Positions 1 through 10,079 of a DNA stretch of 64,000 nt are shown in pieces. The DNA comes from Trichobilharzia regenti (lineage: Eukaryota > Platyhelminthes > Trematoda > Strigeidida > Schistosomatidae). Every line of letters starts with the position of its first letter. Position 1 is the first letter of the stretch. The position numbers and the translations under genes were made by a program. A model generated the notes under the pieces. That model worked only from the letters and a program-made list of their open reading frames with translations, was not told the DNA's origin and ran no database searches. The stretch lies in the NCBI GenBank assembly GCA_944472135.2, contig OX235262.1:25591362-25655361 (forward strand), given 5' to 3'.

Positions 1-945
1 AATGGAAGTAAACGTTTAGTTCAATAGAGGAATGCATAGGCAGTCAGATGGTTTTGCCATGGGATCACCACTAGGCCTAGTTCTAATGGGTTTTTTCCTG
101 GCGAAACTACAAAACGGTTTTCCTTCTCTTAACTTCTATTGCCAGTATATTGGTGATACATTTCTAGTTTTGAAGAAGAAAGGGAGACTGAAGATATATT
201 GAAGAAATTCAGAAAAGCACATCTTTGCATAAGCTTTACTAAAAAACAAGAAAGAAATTACTCCGTCTCGAATTTTTGACGTCCTAATGAATAAACGAAG
301 AGACAGAACAATATGTAGACAGTATGTAGCAACAGATATCCAACTAAATTTTTGATAAACCACATGAACTCAGCAAGTAAAACACTGACGGTGCTCATTG
401 TCCCCCAAAAATTAGTCTTCCTGAAAGTTGTTGTTCACGGGTAAATTTCCACAGTGACATCTAATCACAAAGTGTGAGAATTAATTTCAAGAGGATGTTC
501 AATGCAGCTAAGCTACGCTGTATATTCACTAGCCAACTAATACTTGCTTCAAGGAATAAAGACAGACTACACTGTTTCGCCTATCGCATGATTATTTACC
601 AGTCTAACTGTTTGGTGAGCATCTAGTTACATTAGGCTTACGATCAGGTAAGTTCATCGTTGAATTTCTTAACACTTCCAGTCCTGGTTTGCAAAGATCT
701 GGATGAAGCTGCTATACGCAGCTCAATTCCAGCTCATCTCGTCGATATTGGCTGGGCACCAAGTTGACTCTAACAAGGCTTCTGAAGCTATTTATTGTAT
801 ATTTTCTAAACTCTCGAATGGTCTACGAGTGAGACTTTTACAAACAGCTGAGACAATCGGAATTCATTTGAATAAGTCAAATCTGTGTGTTCAAACAAAG
901 TTTGTTTATCCACTTTCTTTGCCATGGCCAACTACATAATATAAA
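1..945 (+). pseudogene. Penelope-like element, RT to GIY-YIG C-terminus, decayed
   Basis: This is a broken Penelope-like retroelement that enters from beyond the left edge. Around 45-115 it encodes the RT signature DGFAMGSPLG, followed near 140-165 by YIGDTF, where PLE reverse transcriptases normally have a Y-x-D-D-T-F active site; the first Asp is Gly, so this RT would be dead. Around 500-600 the linker before the endonuclease is readable (AAKLRCIF, then KDRLHCF and IIYQSNC), aligning with the GIY-YIG regions at 39.1 kb and 60.1 kb. The YIG half is lost. The C-terminus is open at 703-939 and ends LLQTAETIGIHLNKSNLCVQ, the usual PLE tail. Several frameshifts and stops separate the pieces. The AT-rich stretch 946-1290 may be its 3' UTR, as it resembles the one after 60540. 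Confidence 0.8.
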
Positions 946-1300
946 TAAAATTTTCATGAAAGATTTTCTCCTCTCCTTGTAATTATCTTTTCACTTTGTT
1001 GTTTTTACATTTCTACTTAATTCAATTAACTTCTTTGTACTTTACTTAATTCTCCTTAGTCGTCGCTACATAACAGATTTCCTGTTTGTGTAATAACCTT
1101 CTGGTAACGCCTAAGAATTAACTTGTTTTCAATTTGGCAATTAATTGATTTTCACCTCTCCTTCATAACTTAGATATTCTGCTTCTAGCATTCAGTAGTT
1201 AGGTGTTTTGATGACTTTTAACCTTTTAATTTCACCCACCTATTCCTTATGCCTAAAAAGGGCAGACTAAAACAACCGCTTGACTGATGGAATTTCGAAT

Positions 1301-1499
1301 TATTTTTTTATTTTTATTTTTTGATTAAGGCTTGATTCCACACTGTATTTTTGGTACAAGTATGAAAATTTCAGCATGGATATGGGTAGCCCAAATTTTT
1401 CAGGCCGACCATAGACATCAAGTGCGTGTCGGCAGGGGATCGAACGTCAGACCATGTACCCGGTCGGCGAGAGTCCTAACCACTCTGCCACCAACGCAT
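1301..1499 (-). mobile_element. SINE-A copy, full length
   Basis: tRNA-headed SINE read on the minus strand. The head (1420-1499) carries the GGTGGCAGAGTGG A-box-like segment and a GTTCGATCCC-type B box, with a seven-base stem flanking the pseudo-anticodon arm. The body reads CTACCCATATCCATGCTGAA and the 3' end TGTGGAATCAAGC followed by A/T-rich tail at 1301-1330. The same body recurs at 2281, 7438, 23165, 25034, 49541 and 58985, which defines the family. Confidence 0.85.
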
Positions 1500-1504
1500 A
1501 TTTG

Positions 1505-2275
1505 TGTAGAGCCTATGCTAGGGAATTAATTAAAACCGAATATATTTCTTAGCTCAATTTGTTGTTTTTACTAAATGAGTAAATGGATATTTAGAAATTA
1601 GGAATTCACTTATTCTCCTTACCTCTTGTATCGCCCTGGTTAGAAGTATCAAAAGTAGAAATTTCAATTTTAGAAACTCGTCAAATACTGCCACATTTTA
1701 TGAAAAAGAGCTGTCAATGTATTGCATCAACAAATACATCATTGGTGACTGCCTTACACTAAATGACTACAAGCTTTGTAAACACTTTCTCGTTTGAGAC
1801 TGACAGATATGTAAATCACAGCTGAAATCCATATCCTTCTAGTGTAATATGGCTGTATTTTTATTACCTTATATTACCTTACCTTTCCTGAAGGATATAG
1901 AATGGTATAAAACTAGCCGCACAGTTTGCATGCTTTTAAAATGATGTAAAGTGAAATTATGTTTCCTATATTGAATTAACTTTAGCTTGATAATCTGGCT
2001 TCTTTGTTAGCTACGTAGGAGTATTTTCCTTAAGACTTTTGGATCTATGAATATAAAGAATATGAAGAAGAATAGATCAGAGGAATACATTATACTAAGT
2101 GGCATTTTTCTGCCTTTTCAAGTTCACGCTTACTGTATCATTTTTCTTCTATATATCCCTCATGGAAGAATATTTATTTGGTAATGAAGAACCAGTTGAT
2201 TCAATATATTCTTCGAGAGACTAGCGGCATCATTTAATTTTTCATATCCTGTGGACTCAAGTTAAATATCAATTT
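1505..2275. other. AT-rich stretch, no gene recognised
   Basis: No protein with recognisable motifs and no repeat family of this window was found here. A short TTATTACCTTA-type direct repeat at 1861-1885 is the only local structure seen. Confidence 0.5.
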
Positions 2276-2280
2276 TTAAT

Positions 2281-2484
2281 TTTTTTTTTTTTTAATTTTT
2301 AATTTTTGATTACAGCTTGATTCCACACTGTATTTTTGGTACAAGTATGGAATTTTCAGCGTGGATATCGGTAGCCCAAAACTCGCAGGCCGACCGAAGA
2401 TATCAGGTGTGCGTCGGCGTGGGCTCGAACCCCGGACCATGTGCATGGTCGGCGAGAATCCTAACCACTGTGCCACCGACGCAC
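2281..2484 (-). mobile_element. SINE-A copy, full length
   Basis: Minus-strand SINE-A with poly-A tail (poly-T at 2281-2293), body and complete tRNA-like head ending GTGCGTCGGTGGCACAGTGG at about 2465-2484. It is very similar to the 23165 and 58985 copies, so it is a relatively young insertion. The open frames on both strands here are produced by the SINE sequence itself. Confidence 0.88.
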
Positions 2485-2565
2485 AATAAGATGGTGCGTG
2501 TTGAAAGGACACCGATGTTAGTCTGTGAGTTTGATCGGTATCGGGAATAGACTAACCCTATCCTG

Positions 2566-3065
2566 GATAATATTATTTCTTTTAATTCCTAGAGGAACAT
2601 AGAGCTTCAGCTGCACGTCTTTATTGCCTTCAGTTCTCTGCTAGAGTTTCCACCTGGCTCCAAGTCTGCCCACATGTTTTCATCTTCTCTTCACATGACC
2701 TCCTCCAAGTCACCCTCACATTGACGACCAACTCGCCACTTCCCTTTCGGGTTCCACTAGAGCAATGGCTTGTCTAGTGATGCAACGTGACGGTTTTCAC
2801 AGAGTATGGTCAATTCATCTCCATTTCTTCCTGCCTATTTATTTCACAATCGGTTCCTGCTGGGTTGGTTCGCTCCAGGTGATCCCTGTTTCTGATCTTT
2901 TCTGAGCATCTGATCTTGAGTATTGAGTGAAGACAACTGTCAATGAAGGTCTGTAGTTTGTTTGAGGTGTACTTTGTGACGCGCCAAGTCTCTGATCCGT
3001 ATAGTGAGTAGCAGTGACTTTACATTTGAGTTGAAAATCCGGAACTTATTTTTTATTCTGAATTC
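2566..3065 (-). pseudogene. RTE (SR2-like) retrotransposon 3' end, fragment
   Basis: Minus-strand remnant of the C-terminal end of an RTE-type ORF. On the minus strand one reads the region that precedes the conserved W-R-W-I-G-H segment, then L-E-W-N-P-like sequence, and finally the 3' end GAAGCTCTATGTTCC at 2590-2600. Homologous pieces occur at 29725, 45013, 47215, 53830 and 62405. Frameshifted throughout and truncated at about 3065. Confidence 0.65.
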
Positions 3066-4011
3066 TATCCTGGAACATCTGGTGTATTCTGAACACTAAA
3101 CAAGCTAACTTCGTATTCATTGACAACATACCAGGAAATCTTGCTAGAGGAGTACGAGACAAACTTCTTCGAAACTGTAAAAGCTATGGTAATCTACCTT
3201 CTTTCACTTTTACTTCAGCGCTACTCAGTCTTTTACACCAAGTTACGCCACTCGTCTATTTTATCTAGATTTAGTTTATAACCTATCAGCATTTGTTGTA
3301 TTACATAATTGTTATTTGAAGCTTACACTCTCAAGGAAAAGTCAACGGAAATATTACTTTTGTACTATACGTGTGCGATTGTACAGGTTGAGAATGATAC
3401 CTCTCAAAAGAATCACTCTTCACTGTGCTGCTGCTTCCTTTTATGACTTAACAGTGATTTCAAAGCCATCAACATCATCCCCATTTTAACGCACGTTGCT
3501 CTATCCATGATTAGATGTATATAATATTTGAAATGAAACTACGAAATTCCGACGCAAAAAGAAAACATTCCTGTAGACTAGAATTGGCTTCGTCAGATTT
3601 ACAAGTGTACTGAAGCTGAAAACAGATAAACAAGATGATGATTCGATAGCAGCAAAGAATGTAAACCGCAAGCGTTGACTAATTCTATAAAGTCTGAATG
3701 TATCTAGTTATAATTCCAATTCTGAAAAGAATGTTTTCAAACCACCCAGAGAAACATTTATTCTCCTTATGTACTTTAAAAGTATGATTCAATGCTTTGG
3801 AGTCCTGAATGAAAGAAACTTATTTAATCTTTCAGTTTTGGCCTTTTCCTTTAATATTTTTCCTTAATTTTTTTTTAATTTTACTGTTAACAACTCAAAT
3901 TACCTCGGCCTTGCTGTTTTCTGGCATTCCTTGATTTTATCTTCGCAGAGAAAATATTTTTTTCACGCATATTATGCAACTCGTTATTCATACCAGTTTT
4001 TGGAATATATA
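3066..4011. other. AT-rich stretch, nothing recognised
   Basis: I see no coding signature, tRNA-like box or repeat of this window. A poly-T/AT tract lies at 3855-3880. Confidence 0.45.
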
Positions 4012-4307
4012 TGTAACAACAGAAGACAAGGGCCGGCAACAGATCGTTTTATTACGGAAATCAACACGTATTTATATACATTTCCTTTACATTATTATAG
4101 CTTATTCAAGTAGATAAACATAGTCTTCTGATTGGTTGTTTCGGAAAATGGAGCAATCTATCTGCTAATCATATTTGCCCACGTTAAGTCTGCTGTGATT
4201 GCTTGTTGAATCAGCCTTGTTCATATTTTCTCACGACCAGTATTAGTGACCTAGACATTGACGCAGATTAATGTCTACCAATTGGCTAGCAGCTTGCTCT
4301 CACCCCA
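4012..4307 (-). mobile_element. Solo LTR (same family as 32537-33586)
   Basis: A 296-bp solo LTR matching the LTRs at 32537-32838 and 33260-33586. On the minus strand it starts TGGGGTGAGAGCAAGC (family consensus TGTGGTGAGAGC) and ends CTTCTGTTGTTACA. It contains inverted CCAAT motifs (attgg, for example 4131-4135) and, on the minus strand, AATAAAACGATCTG near its end, a likely polyadenylation signal. Flanks are AT repeats (tata / tatg), so the 4-bp target duplication is only partly visible. Confidence 0.8.
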
Positions 4308-4311
4308 TATG

Positions 4312-4737
4312 TATATATATATATATTTCTTTTGTGAACATTATTCAATTTTGCTTTAATGATTGGAACTTTCTCAGGTCATCTTTTAACACACTGAACT
4401 TTATGTTTTTTTAAACCGCTCAATTGAATAATCCATGCAACTATCCAGTGTTGCGAAACTATAAAAAAGATGTACAAGTGAAAGACAATTTTTTCTATCA
4501 AAATTCTGAAAAAAATATATATTTCAGTATTGAAAGTTTTCAGTTACGTATTGACTGTAGAGAGTTTCTACTTTCAAGTGGTATTATGAAAATGTTCACT
4601 CATAATCAACAAACTCCAGATGCACTATGTACTTATACTAAGACATTTCGATCATAAGTCGATGCGTGAGTAAAGAATTTCTTAAAAGTGATTTACTCTC
4701 AATTATTCCATTAATTATGAAGTCTACTAACAGTCTA
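4312..4737. other. Unassigned AT-rich stretch
   Basis: A (TA)n microsatellite at 4308-4326 abuts the solo LTR. The 77-residue open frame at 4424-4657 has no recognisable motif; I cannot tell whether it is an exon remnant or chance. Confidence 0.35.
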
Positions 4738-4827
4738 CTTTTCAAGTGTTGGTTTGTAGGGCTTTCATTGGTTACAGGATTTCATTATGAGCTGTCATTA
4801 GTTAGAGAACAATAGGAAAACCTGAGA

Positions 4828-4877
4828 GTACTGGACAGCTGTTTCGTCAACGCTTGTTTGGGACTCTCCAGCAGTAT
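4828..4877 (-). ncRNA. SINE-C hammerhead-like ribozyme, decayed core
   Basis: On the minus strand: stem I ATACTG with CAGTAC, core CTGGAGA (A6 of CUGANGA is G), stem II GTC with GAC around a longer loop, GAAA, and stem III ACA-gc-TGT before the expected cleavage C. The core change predicts loss of activity in this copy. Confidence 0.55.
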
Positions 4878-5065
4878 ACACCCACCGGGATTCGAACTCA
4901 GGACCTTCTGTTTACAAGGCGAGCTCGTATACCATTGAGCCACTGGGACCCAATCCAATAACCCATGAATTCTAACTTCTGCCATTGGGTCGTGTCCCAG
5001 TGGCCTAATGGTACACAAGTTCGCCTTGTAACCAGAAGGTCCTGAGTTCGAATCCCGGTGGGTGT

Positions 5066-5111
5066 ATACTGCTGGAGAGTCTAAAACTAGGATGAAACAG
5101 CTGTCCAGTAC
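5066..5111 (+). ncRNA. SINE-C hammerhead-like ribozyme, decayed core
   Basis: Stem I ATACTG (5066-5071) with CAGTAC (5106-5111), core CTGGAGA (5072-5078, A6 to G), partially paired stem II, GAAA at 5094-5097 and stem III ACA-gc-TGT. It shares the same core substitution as the minus partner, so the two probably derive from one source transcript. Confidence 0.55.
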
Positions 5112-5173
5112 TCCAGTGGTGTTTTTCCAATGGTTCTCTAACTAATGTCAGCTCATGATGAAATCCTGTAACA

Positions 5174-7396
5174 GCCTACTTGTTTCGTGAAGTAAACAAC
5201 TGGCTATATAAGCCTAGTTGCTTGTCTAAATCAATAGGCCATCCAATTTTACACACAGAAAAATGAATCAAATTTACTCAATCGTTATTTATGGTATTCA
5301 TCTGTTTACATTCTTGAGGAGAATTTCATACTCATGCACACTTTGAATGACCTTCAGAACACACTGAAAATCTCTTACTGTTCCGAACATAGCTCCTATA
5401 CATATATAGAATTGTTGAACGATAATAGATGAACGTATTTATACTTAGTATTCAGATTTAATCATCTCTCAATACGCCTACTGTTGTGAAATCGTTGGAA
5501 AATTGAACTCATTGTTGCAACTAAATCGGACTTGTTGTGATCTGAAAGCGGGATACATATCTTTGCCCTTTACTGCATAGCTGATAAAGCTTCCTTGAGA
5601 GACGCACAGTGACAATACGCTCCAAAAACAGCAAAACGGAGATTGTTTTTGATTGGAATCTATGTGCGGTTCAGTTCAATGGTAACATTATTTAAAACTC
5701 AAAACTATCTTAGCATTGTCATTAGGTAGCTACACAGACAAAAGTAAATTTCTGAGTACAGAACGATCGCCGTAGAACAAAGTTAGTAAACAAAAATTCG
5801 GCCATTATAAATAACTAAGAATCAAGTAGGATATTCCCTGACAGGATAGGATCAAAACTTTGGTCTACAAGAGTCACACATAACAGACGGTCTTCTAAAC
5901 CGTAGATACCTTTCCTGTCCTCCAGAGTTTTAGCAGTGTAGGCGCAATGAAACGCGTTGAAGCTCCTGGATCCACTGTCGAAAGAGGTTCGTCTGGTCAT
6001 CTTGACTTCGTGGCAGGCCTTAAGTAACTTTATGGCACTCAGAACTTCTAACTTCTTCGGAAGTTGAGTGTTCACTGTTAGTTCCTATTACAAAGTAAAT
6101 TATAGTTCTTAACCCACATGATAGGTTTATATCTGAGAGGGTTGCCAATAGTGCATTAGACGAAGAATACTGCTCAATATACAGTAGATATGCCAGAGTC
6201 TTAAAATTATTATATAGATGAATCGCTAGACAAAGATATAACATCTTTTGGTTTTTTTTAACATCATTCATTCTATGGCCCCTAGCCTCTGATTTATCAG
6301 AAAATAAAATTTGTTTTTCATTACTTCCTTTAATCTTACCATTTTATTTATCAGTTCCTCGTATGTCCTGGGATTTGACTTTTAAGAATTCATTCAATAG
6401 AAGCATGTCTGAATGTTATGAAACTGAAGTAACCTTCATATTTATTTAAGGCTGATTGAAAATGAGACTTCCGCATACTTTAATTTTCATAATTATTGCC
6501 ATCCAATACTCCAGCATACATGTTAGTGATATATATAACTTATTTTTAAATTTAAAACTTAGCTAGTTTTCAGATGAAAATAAGTCTTCTTAAAGATATT
6601 GGATTTTAGGCGTTTGATTGATCTTCTTATTAGGCTAATATTTTTGTGTTTAAAATAAACTAATCCTTTCTGGATTAGTAAATGTCAATGAAAAATATGT
6701 AATTAATCATATTTAGCGCATGAGGTAATTTTGTTAAATTAAATATACCAGTCGAAAACTTGAATATTACAGAAGAAATAGTGTTACTTTCAATGTAGTT
6801 ATGTACATTGATTCCTTCTGTAAATCTTATTTTAGAATAAAAACAAAAGAAATGCTTAATCAATAGTGCTAGTTAACGGAAATCACCATGCTCAACTAAC
6901 TACACACTGGATGCTGTTTAGACAGTGACAAGTGTGAGAGAAGTAATTCGGGACAATGAAAGCAGGCATGACGTCATACAAAAGATGAGGAAGTATACAG
7001 TCAATCATTTATATCATTCGCTTTATATTTCTGGGAATATTTTAACACTGAAGCTATATTAAATACGTTTTGGATCGATAGTTCAAATTCACCCACAACC
7101 ATCATACATTATAATAAATAAAAGTCTATCAACTCAAAGCGATCTCAGGAAGTAACTGAAAACTATTCAAAAATTAATTCGTGAAGCATCCGTTTGGACT
7201 AGACTACTTGCATTGCTGGGCAATACTACACACATTAAAATAATAGTCACTGAAAAATAAATGCATGATAATACAAACTTCTGGTTGATCAGAATTTCTG
7301 ATTGGGCTAGTTCACAGCAATCCATATTTAGAAATAACATTTAAAGAATTTCCCCTCCATTTCTCCAACAAAATGTTTCACTACATTTCTGATTTT
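5174..7396. other. Long AT-rich stretch, no repeat or gene recognised
   Basis: Two overlapping minus-strand open frames (5815-6075 and 6020-6271) have normal-looking amino acid composition but no motif I recognise; they could be remnants of a gene or chance. The rest is AT-rich without tRNA-like boxes or retroelement signatures. Confidence 0.4.
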
Positions 7397-7437
7397 GAGT
7401 AAAAGGGGATGACATAATTGATATAATTACTCAGTGA

Positions 7438-7623
7438 GTCGGTGGCACAGGGGTTAAGTCTCTCGCCGACCATGCACATGGTCCTAAGTTCGATCCCCTG
7501 CCGACACACACTTGATTTCTATGGTCGGCCTGAAAAATTTGGGCTACCCATATCCATGCTGAAAATTTCATACTTGTACCAAAAATACAGTCAAGGAATC
7601 AAGCTGAGATCAAAAATAAAAAA
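7438..7623 (+). mobile_element. SINE-A inserted into PLE-x arm
   Basis: Complete SINE-A: head with B box GTTCGATCCCC (7479-7489), body, tail CAAAAATAAAAAAG. Because the uninterrupted right arm of PLE-x keeps the empty site (9660s: cacttccgagtaatta), the insertion boundaries are visible. A short AGTGA duplication may be the target-site duplication. Confidence 0.85.
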
Positions 7624-7834
7624 GAAGTGACTTGAGAAGTGAAAATTAAAAGTTGTGGATTACGTAAATTACTCAACGGCACAAACATGGAAATTTGATA
7701 AGGTTAGAATTGCTATTAAGTGGGAATAAAGGTGGTGTTTGAGTGTCAATTTAACAAGTGGGAAAAGGGTGTGAAATGTACAGATGGAGCATATGAGAGT
7801 ACATAAAACAAGCATTAAAGGTTAATAAAGCAGG

Positions 7835-7880
7835 ATTCAATGAATTTATCAAATTTCGGTAGAACTCGTCAGCTGAATAC
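7835..7880 (-). ncRNA. Hammerhead-like motif at PLE-y 3' terminus
   Basis: On the minus strand the core CTGACGA (7866-7872) and GAAA (7854-7857) are intact. Stem III is a clean ATTT-gat-AAAT hairpin (7844-7854), and stem I can form between ATTCA (7874-7879) and TGAAT (7835-7839). Stem II (GTTCTACC, 7858-7865) has one mismatch. Three extra bases lie between stem III and stem I, so cleavage in this copy is doubtful. Hammerheads in PLE terminal repeats are known from other animals. Confidence 0.45.
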
Positions 7881-8309
7881 TCTACATACATGGATATATA
7901 TATACTTTTGAAATTACATTGGGAGATATAAGACTGATAAGTAAACAAACTACATTGAATTAGTCATGCAGAAAGACACATGCGAATAATTTACAGTTCA
8001 TGTTCAAATAGATAAGGCGAGAGAGAGAGACAGTATGAGAGATCGAAATTAAGATAAATTGCATTACGCTTCAATTACATCACTTAGATAAACAATTAGT
8101 CATTAGAGAATATAACGAGATTTGCAAACAGACTAATATCAATAGTAATAGTTATAATAATAGTGTTGAAGTAAGTTAAAATAATCTTGCTGATGAAACA
8201 TAGTCTTAAATGAATCAAGAATAATAATAATGATAATAATAACAATAATAAGAAGAAGAGGTAGAATAATAGTAATAACAAGTAGAGAATAATAAGCAAA
8301 CCGTATTAC

Positions 8310-8977
8310 CATGGTAGATTCAGAGTGACGACCATCTCCTTTTTTATACAGAGAGCTGGTTTGTAAATTCGAATTGCACAAGCCTCTGCAACTGCAAGCA
8401 TCTTCTTGTTTCTTTGTTTGCTGACAATGGTGAATGACTAGACCGCGTCGATTTTATGTCTGTAATCCACAAGATGTTTTTTTATTGAGGATTTTGGCAC
8501 TTTTCGCTCAGCTGTTTTCAACCATTTCGGCAAATGCTCCATCATGCGAGTAGATAATCGCCTTTCCGTACGACCTATGTACTTGCTGCCAGAAACACAC
8601 TCAAATTGATATATGCAGTTTGAAGTGTCGAGGATTGGCGACTTGTCTTTCCCAGATTGTTGAAGCACTCGCTTGGTGGTGTTAAGGATAACAAGTTTTG
8701 CAGCATAATATGTTCTCTTGATAGCTTTGTCGAGTCTTCGTTTCACTACTTCCTGTACATCATCTCCTTTGAACGGCTAATTGATATAGACAGGTTTCTT
8801 TGGAACTGTTTGAATTGTTTTGCAGGAGGCAGTTTCTTTGGAGTATTTATTAATGAACTTTTCAGGATATCCATTCCTAGATAGGATATCCTTCAGAGAT
8901 TTCATTTCATGTTCAATAGTACTGTCAGAACAAATTTTTCGTGCTCTATTGAACAGTGTTCTGACTAAGTTCTTTTT
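8310..8977 (-). pseudogene. PLE-y RT C-terminus plus GIY-YIG endonuclease, with stops
   Basis: Read on the minus strand, the frame begins KNLVRTLFNRARKIC, continues DILSRNGYPEKFINKY, then PKKPVYIN, a TAG stop near 8769 and PFKGDDVQE, features of the PLE linker. The GIY-YIG module follows: NCIYQFECVSGSKYIGRT, then the RRLSTRMMEH stretch with the conserved arginine. A second TAG (about 8438) interrupts before AVAEACAIRIYKPALCI, the family C-terminus. Apart from two stops the frame is continuous over about 220 residues, so this copy is only moderately old. Confidence 0.82.
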
Positions 8978-9727
8978 GTACTGAGAGTGATAACAGTGAA
9001 TTAGTTATTGAAGCAAAAGCAAACTAAAAGTAAAATTAAAAATTAAAAGAGAAAAGGAAAAAAATGAAAATTTTAGTTTTCGAGGGAACGATTAATGAAG
9101 AGGTTAAGACCAAGGTAGAATAAGAGACTGAACAAAATTTTTGTGTATACAGAGTTCGGGGTTGTATCGATGGATTACCAGCGCCTCCGCCATATACAAA
9201 AGCCGAAACCTGACGCCCTTTGTACCATTTAGCTTCACTTTGTAGATGATCTTGAAAGACGACTCCGGTGGAGCTATGTGGCCTGAGTTCAATACAACCG
9301 CCGTCAATACAACCCTGAACTATGTATAAAGAAAAAGTTTGTCTAGTCTCTTATTCTACCTTGATCTTAACCTCTTCACTGATGGTTCCCTGTAAAAACA
9401 ATTCTGAGTTTTGCTTGTCTTTTTTTAATTTTTAATCTGACTTTTAGTTTACTTGTGCTTTAATAATTAATTCACTATTATCACTCTCATATGCTCCTTT
9501 TGTATATTTTCACACCCTCTTCCCACTTGTTAAAATGACACTCAACTACCACCTTTATTCTCTCTCACTCAATAGCAATTTTAACCATATGAAATTCCAA
9601 CATTTGTGCTGTTGAGTACCACTTCTAATTTACAACTTTTAATTTCCACTTCTCAAGTCACTTCCGAGTAATTATATTAATTATGTAACCCCCTTTACTC
9701 AATAATAGACTAGTATATATTTTTGGT

Positions 9728-9967
9728 GTGCGTCGGTGGCACAGCGGTTAGGACGCTCGCCGACCATACACATGGTCCGGGCTTCGATCCCCGGCCGACG
9801 CACTCCTTTACCTCGCTAAGCCAGAAACAATGCTGGTAAAGAGGAAAGGCTGGGCATGAGGCTAGCAACCCCATCCTGTAAAATAAACACTGCTACAGAA
9901 ACTTCAAGCCACTAGCTTGAAGTCCTATGTTCCACTGGGAACATGAAGGAAAAATTATTATTATTTA
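9728..9967 (+). mobile_element. SINE-B copy, full length
   Basis: tRNA head (GTGCGTCGGTGGCACAGCGG, B box TTCGATCCCC at about 9783-9792) almost identical to that of SINE-A, but the body differs: CTCGCTAAGCCAG, GGTAAAGAGGAAAGGCTGGG, CATGAGGCTAGCAACCCC. The 3' end is CTTGAAGTCCTATGTTCC, ACTGGGAACATGAAGGAA, followed by (ATT)n. The last about 45 bp match the 3' end of RTE elements here (63090-63125). It abuts the outer edge of PLE-x. Confidence 0.88.
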
Positions 9968-10070
9968 TATATTTTTGGTAAGTATAAATACGACTGTACA
10001 GCCTGTGAAGATGATTTCGTTGGAAAAGAAAATTTTCTTCGCTGAATTTGTCTTTTATTTTCTTCATGAC
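9968..10070 (+). repeat. PLE terminal-repeat fragment
   Basis: GTATAAATACGACTGTACAG, then a GAAGATGATTTCGTTGGAAA segment, match the PLE terminal repeat at 61095-61160 (ATAAATGCGATTGTACAGCT and following GAATGAAATCGCCGAAAA). Diverged fragment. Confidence 0.5.
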
Positions 10071-10079
10071 TCAATGGGT

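Larger units (their letters stand above)
4738..5173. mobile_element. SINE-C head-to-head inverted pair
   Basis: Two SINE-C copies in opposite orientation. The minus copy (4738 to about 4990) runs from tail (AAGTGTTGG, GGATTTCATTATGAGCTG) through hammerhead to tRNA head (GGGTCCCAGTGGCTCAATGG with B box GTTCGAATCCC). The plus copy (about 4990-5173) starts directly at the tRNA head TGTCCCAGTGGCC and runs to GTCAGCTCATGATGAAATCC. Each contains a hammerhead-like segment, annotated separately. The head-to-head inverted arrangement recurs at 11373, 38105, 54940, 56359 and 58290. Confidence 0.85.
7803..8977 (-). mobile_element. PLE-y: 5'-truncated Penelope-like element inserted into PLE-x
   Basis: A second PLE on the minus strand, flanked by GAGAGT at both borders (7791-7797 and 8976-8982), which looks like its target duplication. 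It holds the end of the RT/linker and the GIY-YIG coding region (next entry), a 3' region with AT-trinucleotide repeats (8220-8290) and a hammerhead-like motif near the 3' end. It is 5'-truncated. Confidence 0.75.
7400..9712 (-). mobile_element. PLE-x: Penelope-like 3' end with inverted terminal copy, carrying nested insertions
   Basis: The loop (9168-9306, minus) encodes the PLE C-terminus ending AEALVIHRYNPELCI. On each side lies the same 3' UTR/terminal sequence in inverted orientation. The right arm is continuous (9307-9712). The left arm is split into 8978-9167, 7624-7802 and 7400-7437 by two younger insertions: PLE-y and a SINE-A. Pairing was checked by eye: 9154-9167 with 9307-9320, GAGAGTGATAA-type ends at the PLE-y boundary, and the outer ends at 7400-7437 with 9670-9712. 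Confidence 0.8.

Noticed and set aside
5815..6271. Overlapping minus frames as a gene
   Set aside because: No motif, short, overlapping in different frames; kept only as a note in the unassigned stretch.
8096..8381. Hydrophobic 67- and 80-residue minus frames
   Set aside because: Leu/Ile-rich translation of AAT/ATT trinucleotide repeats in the 3' region of PLE-y.
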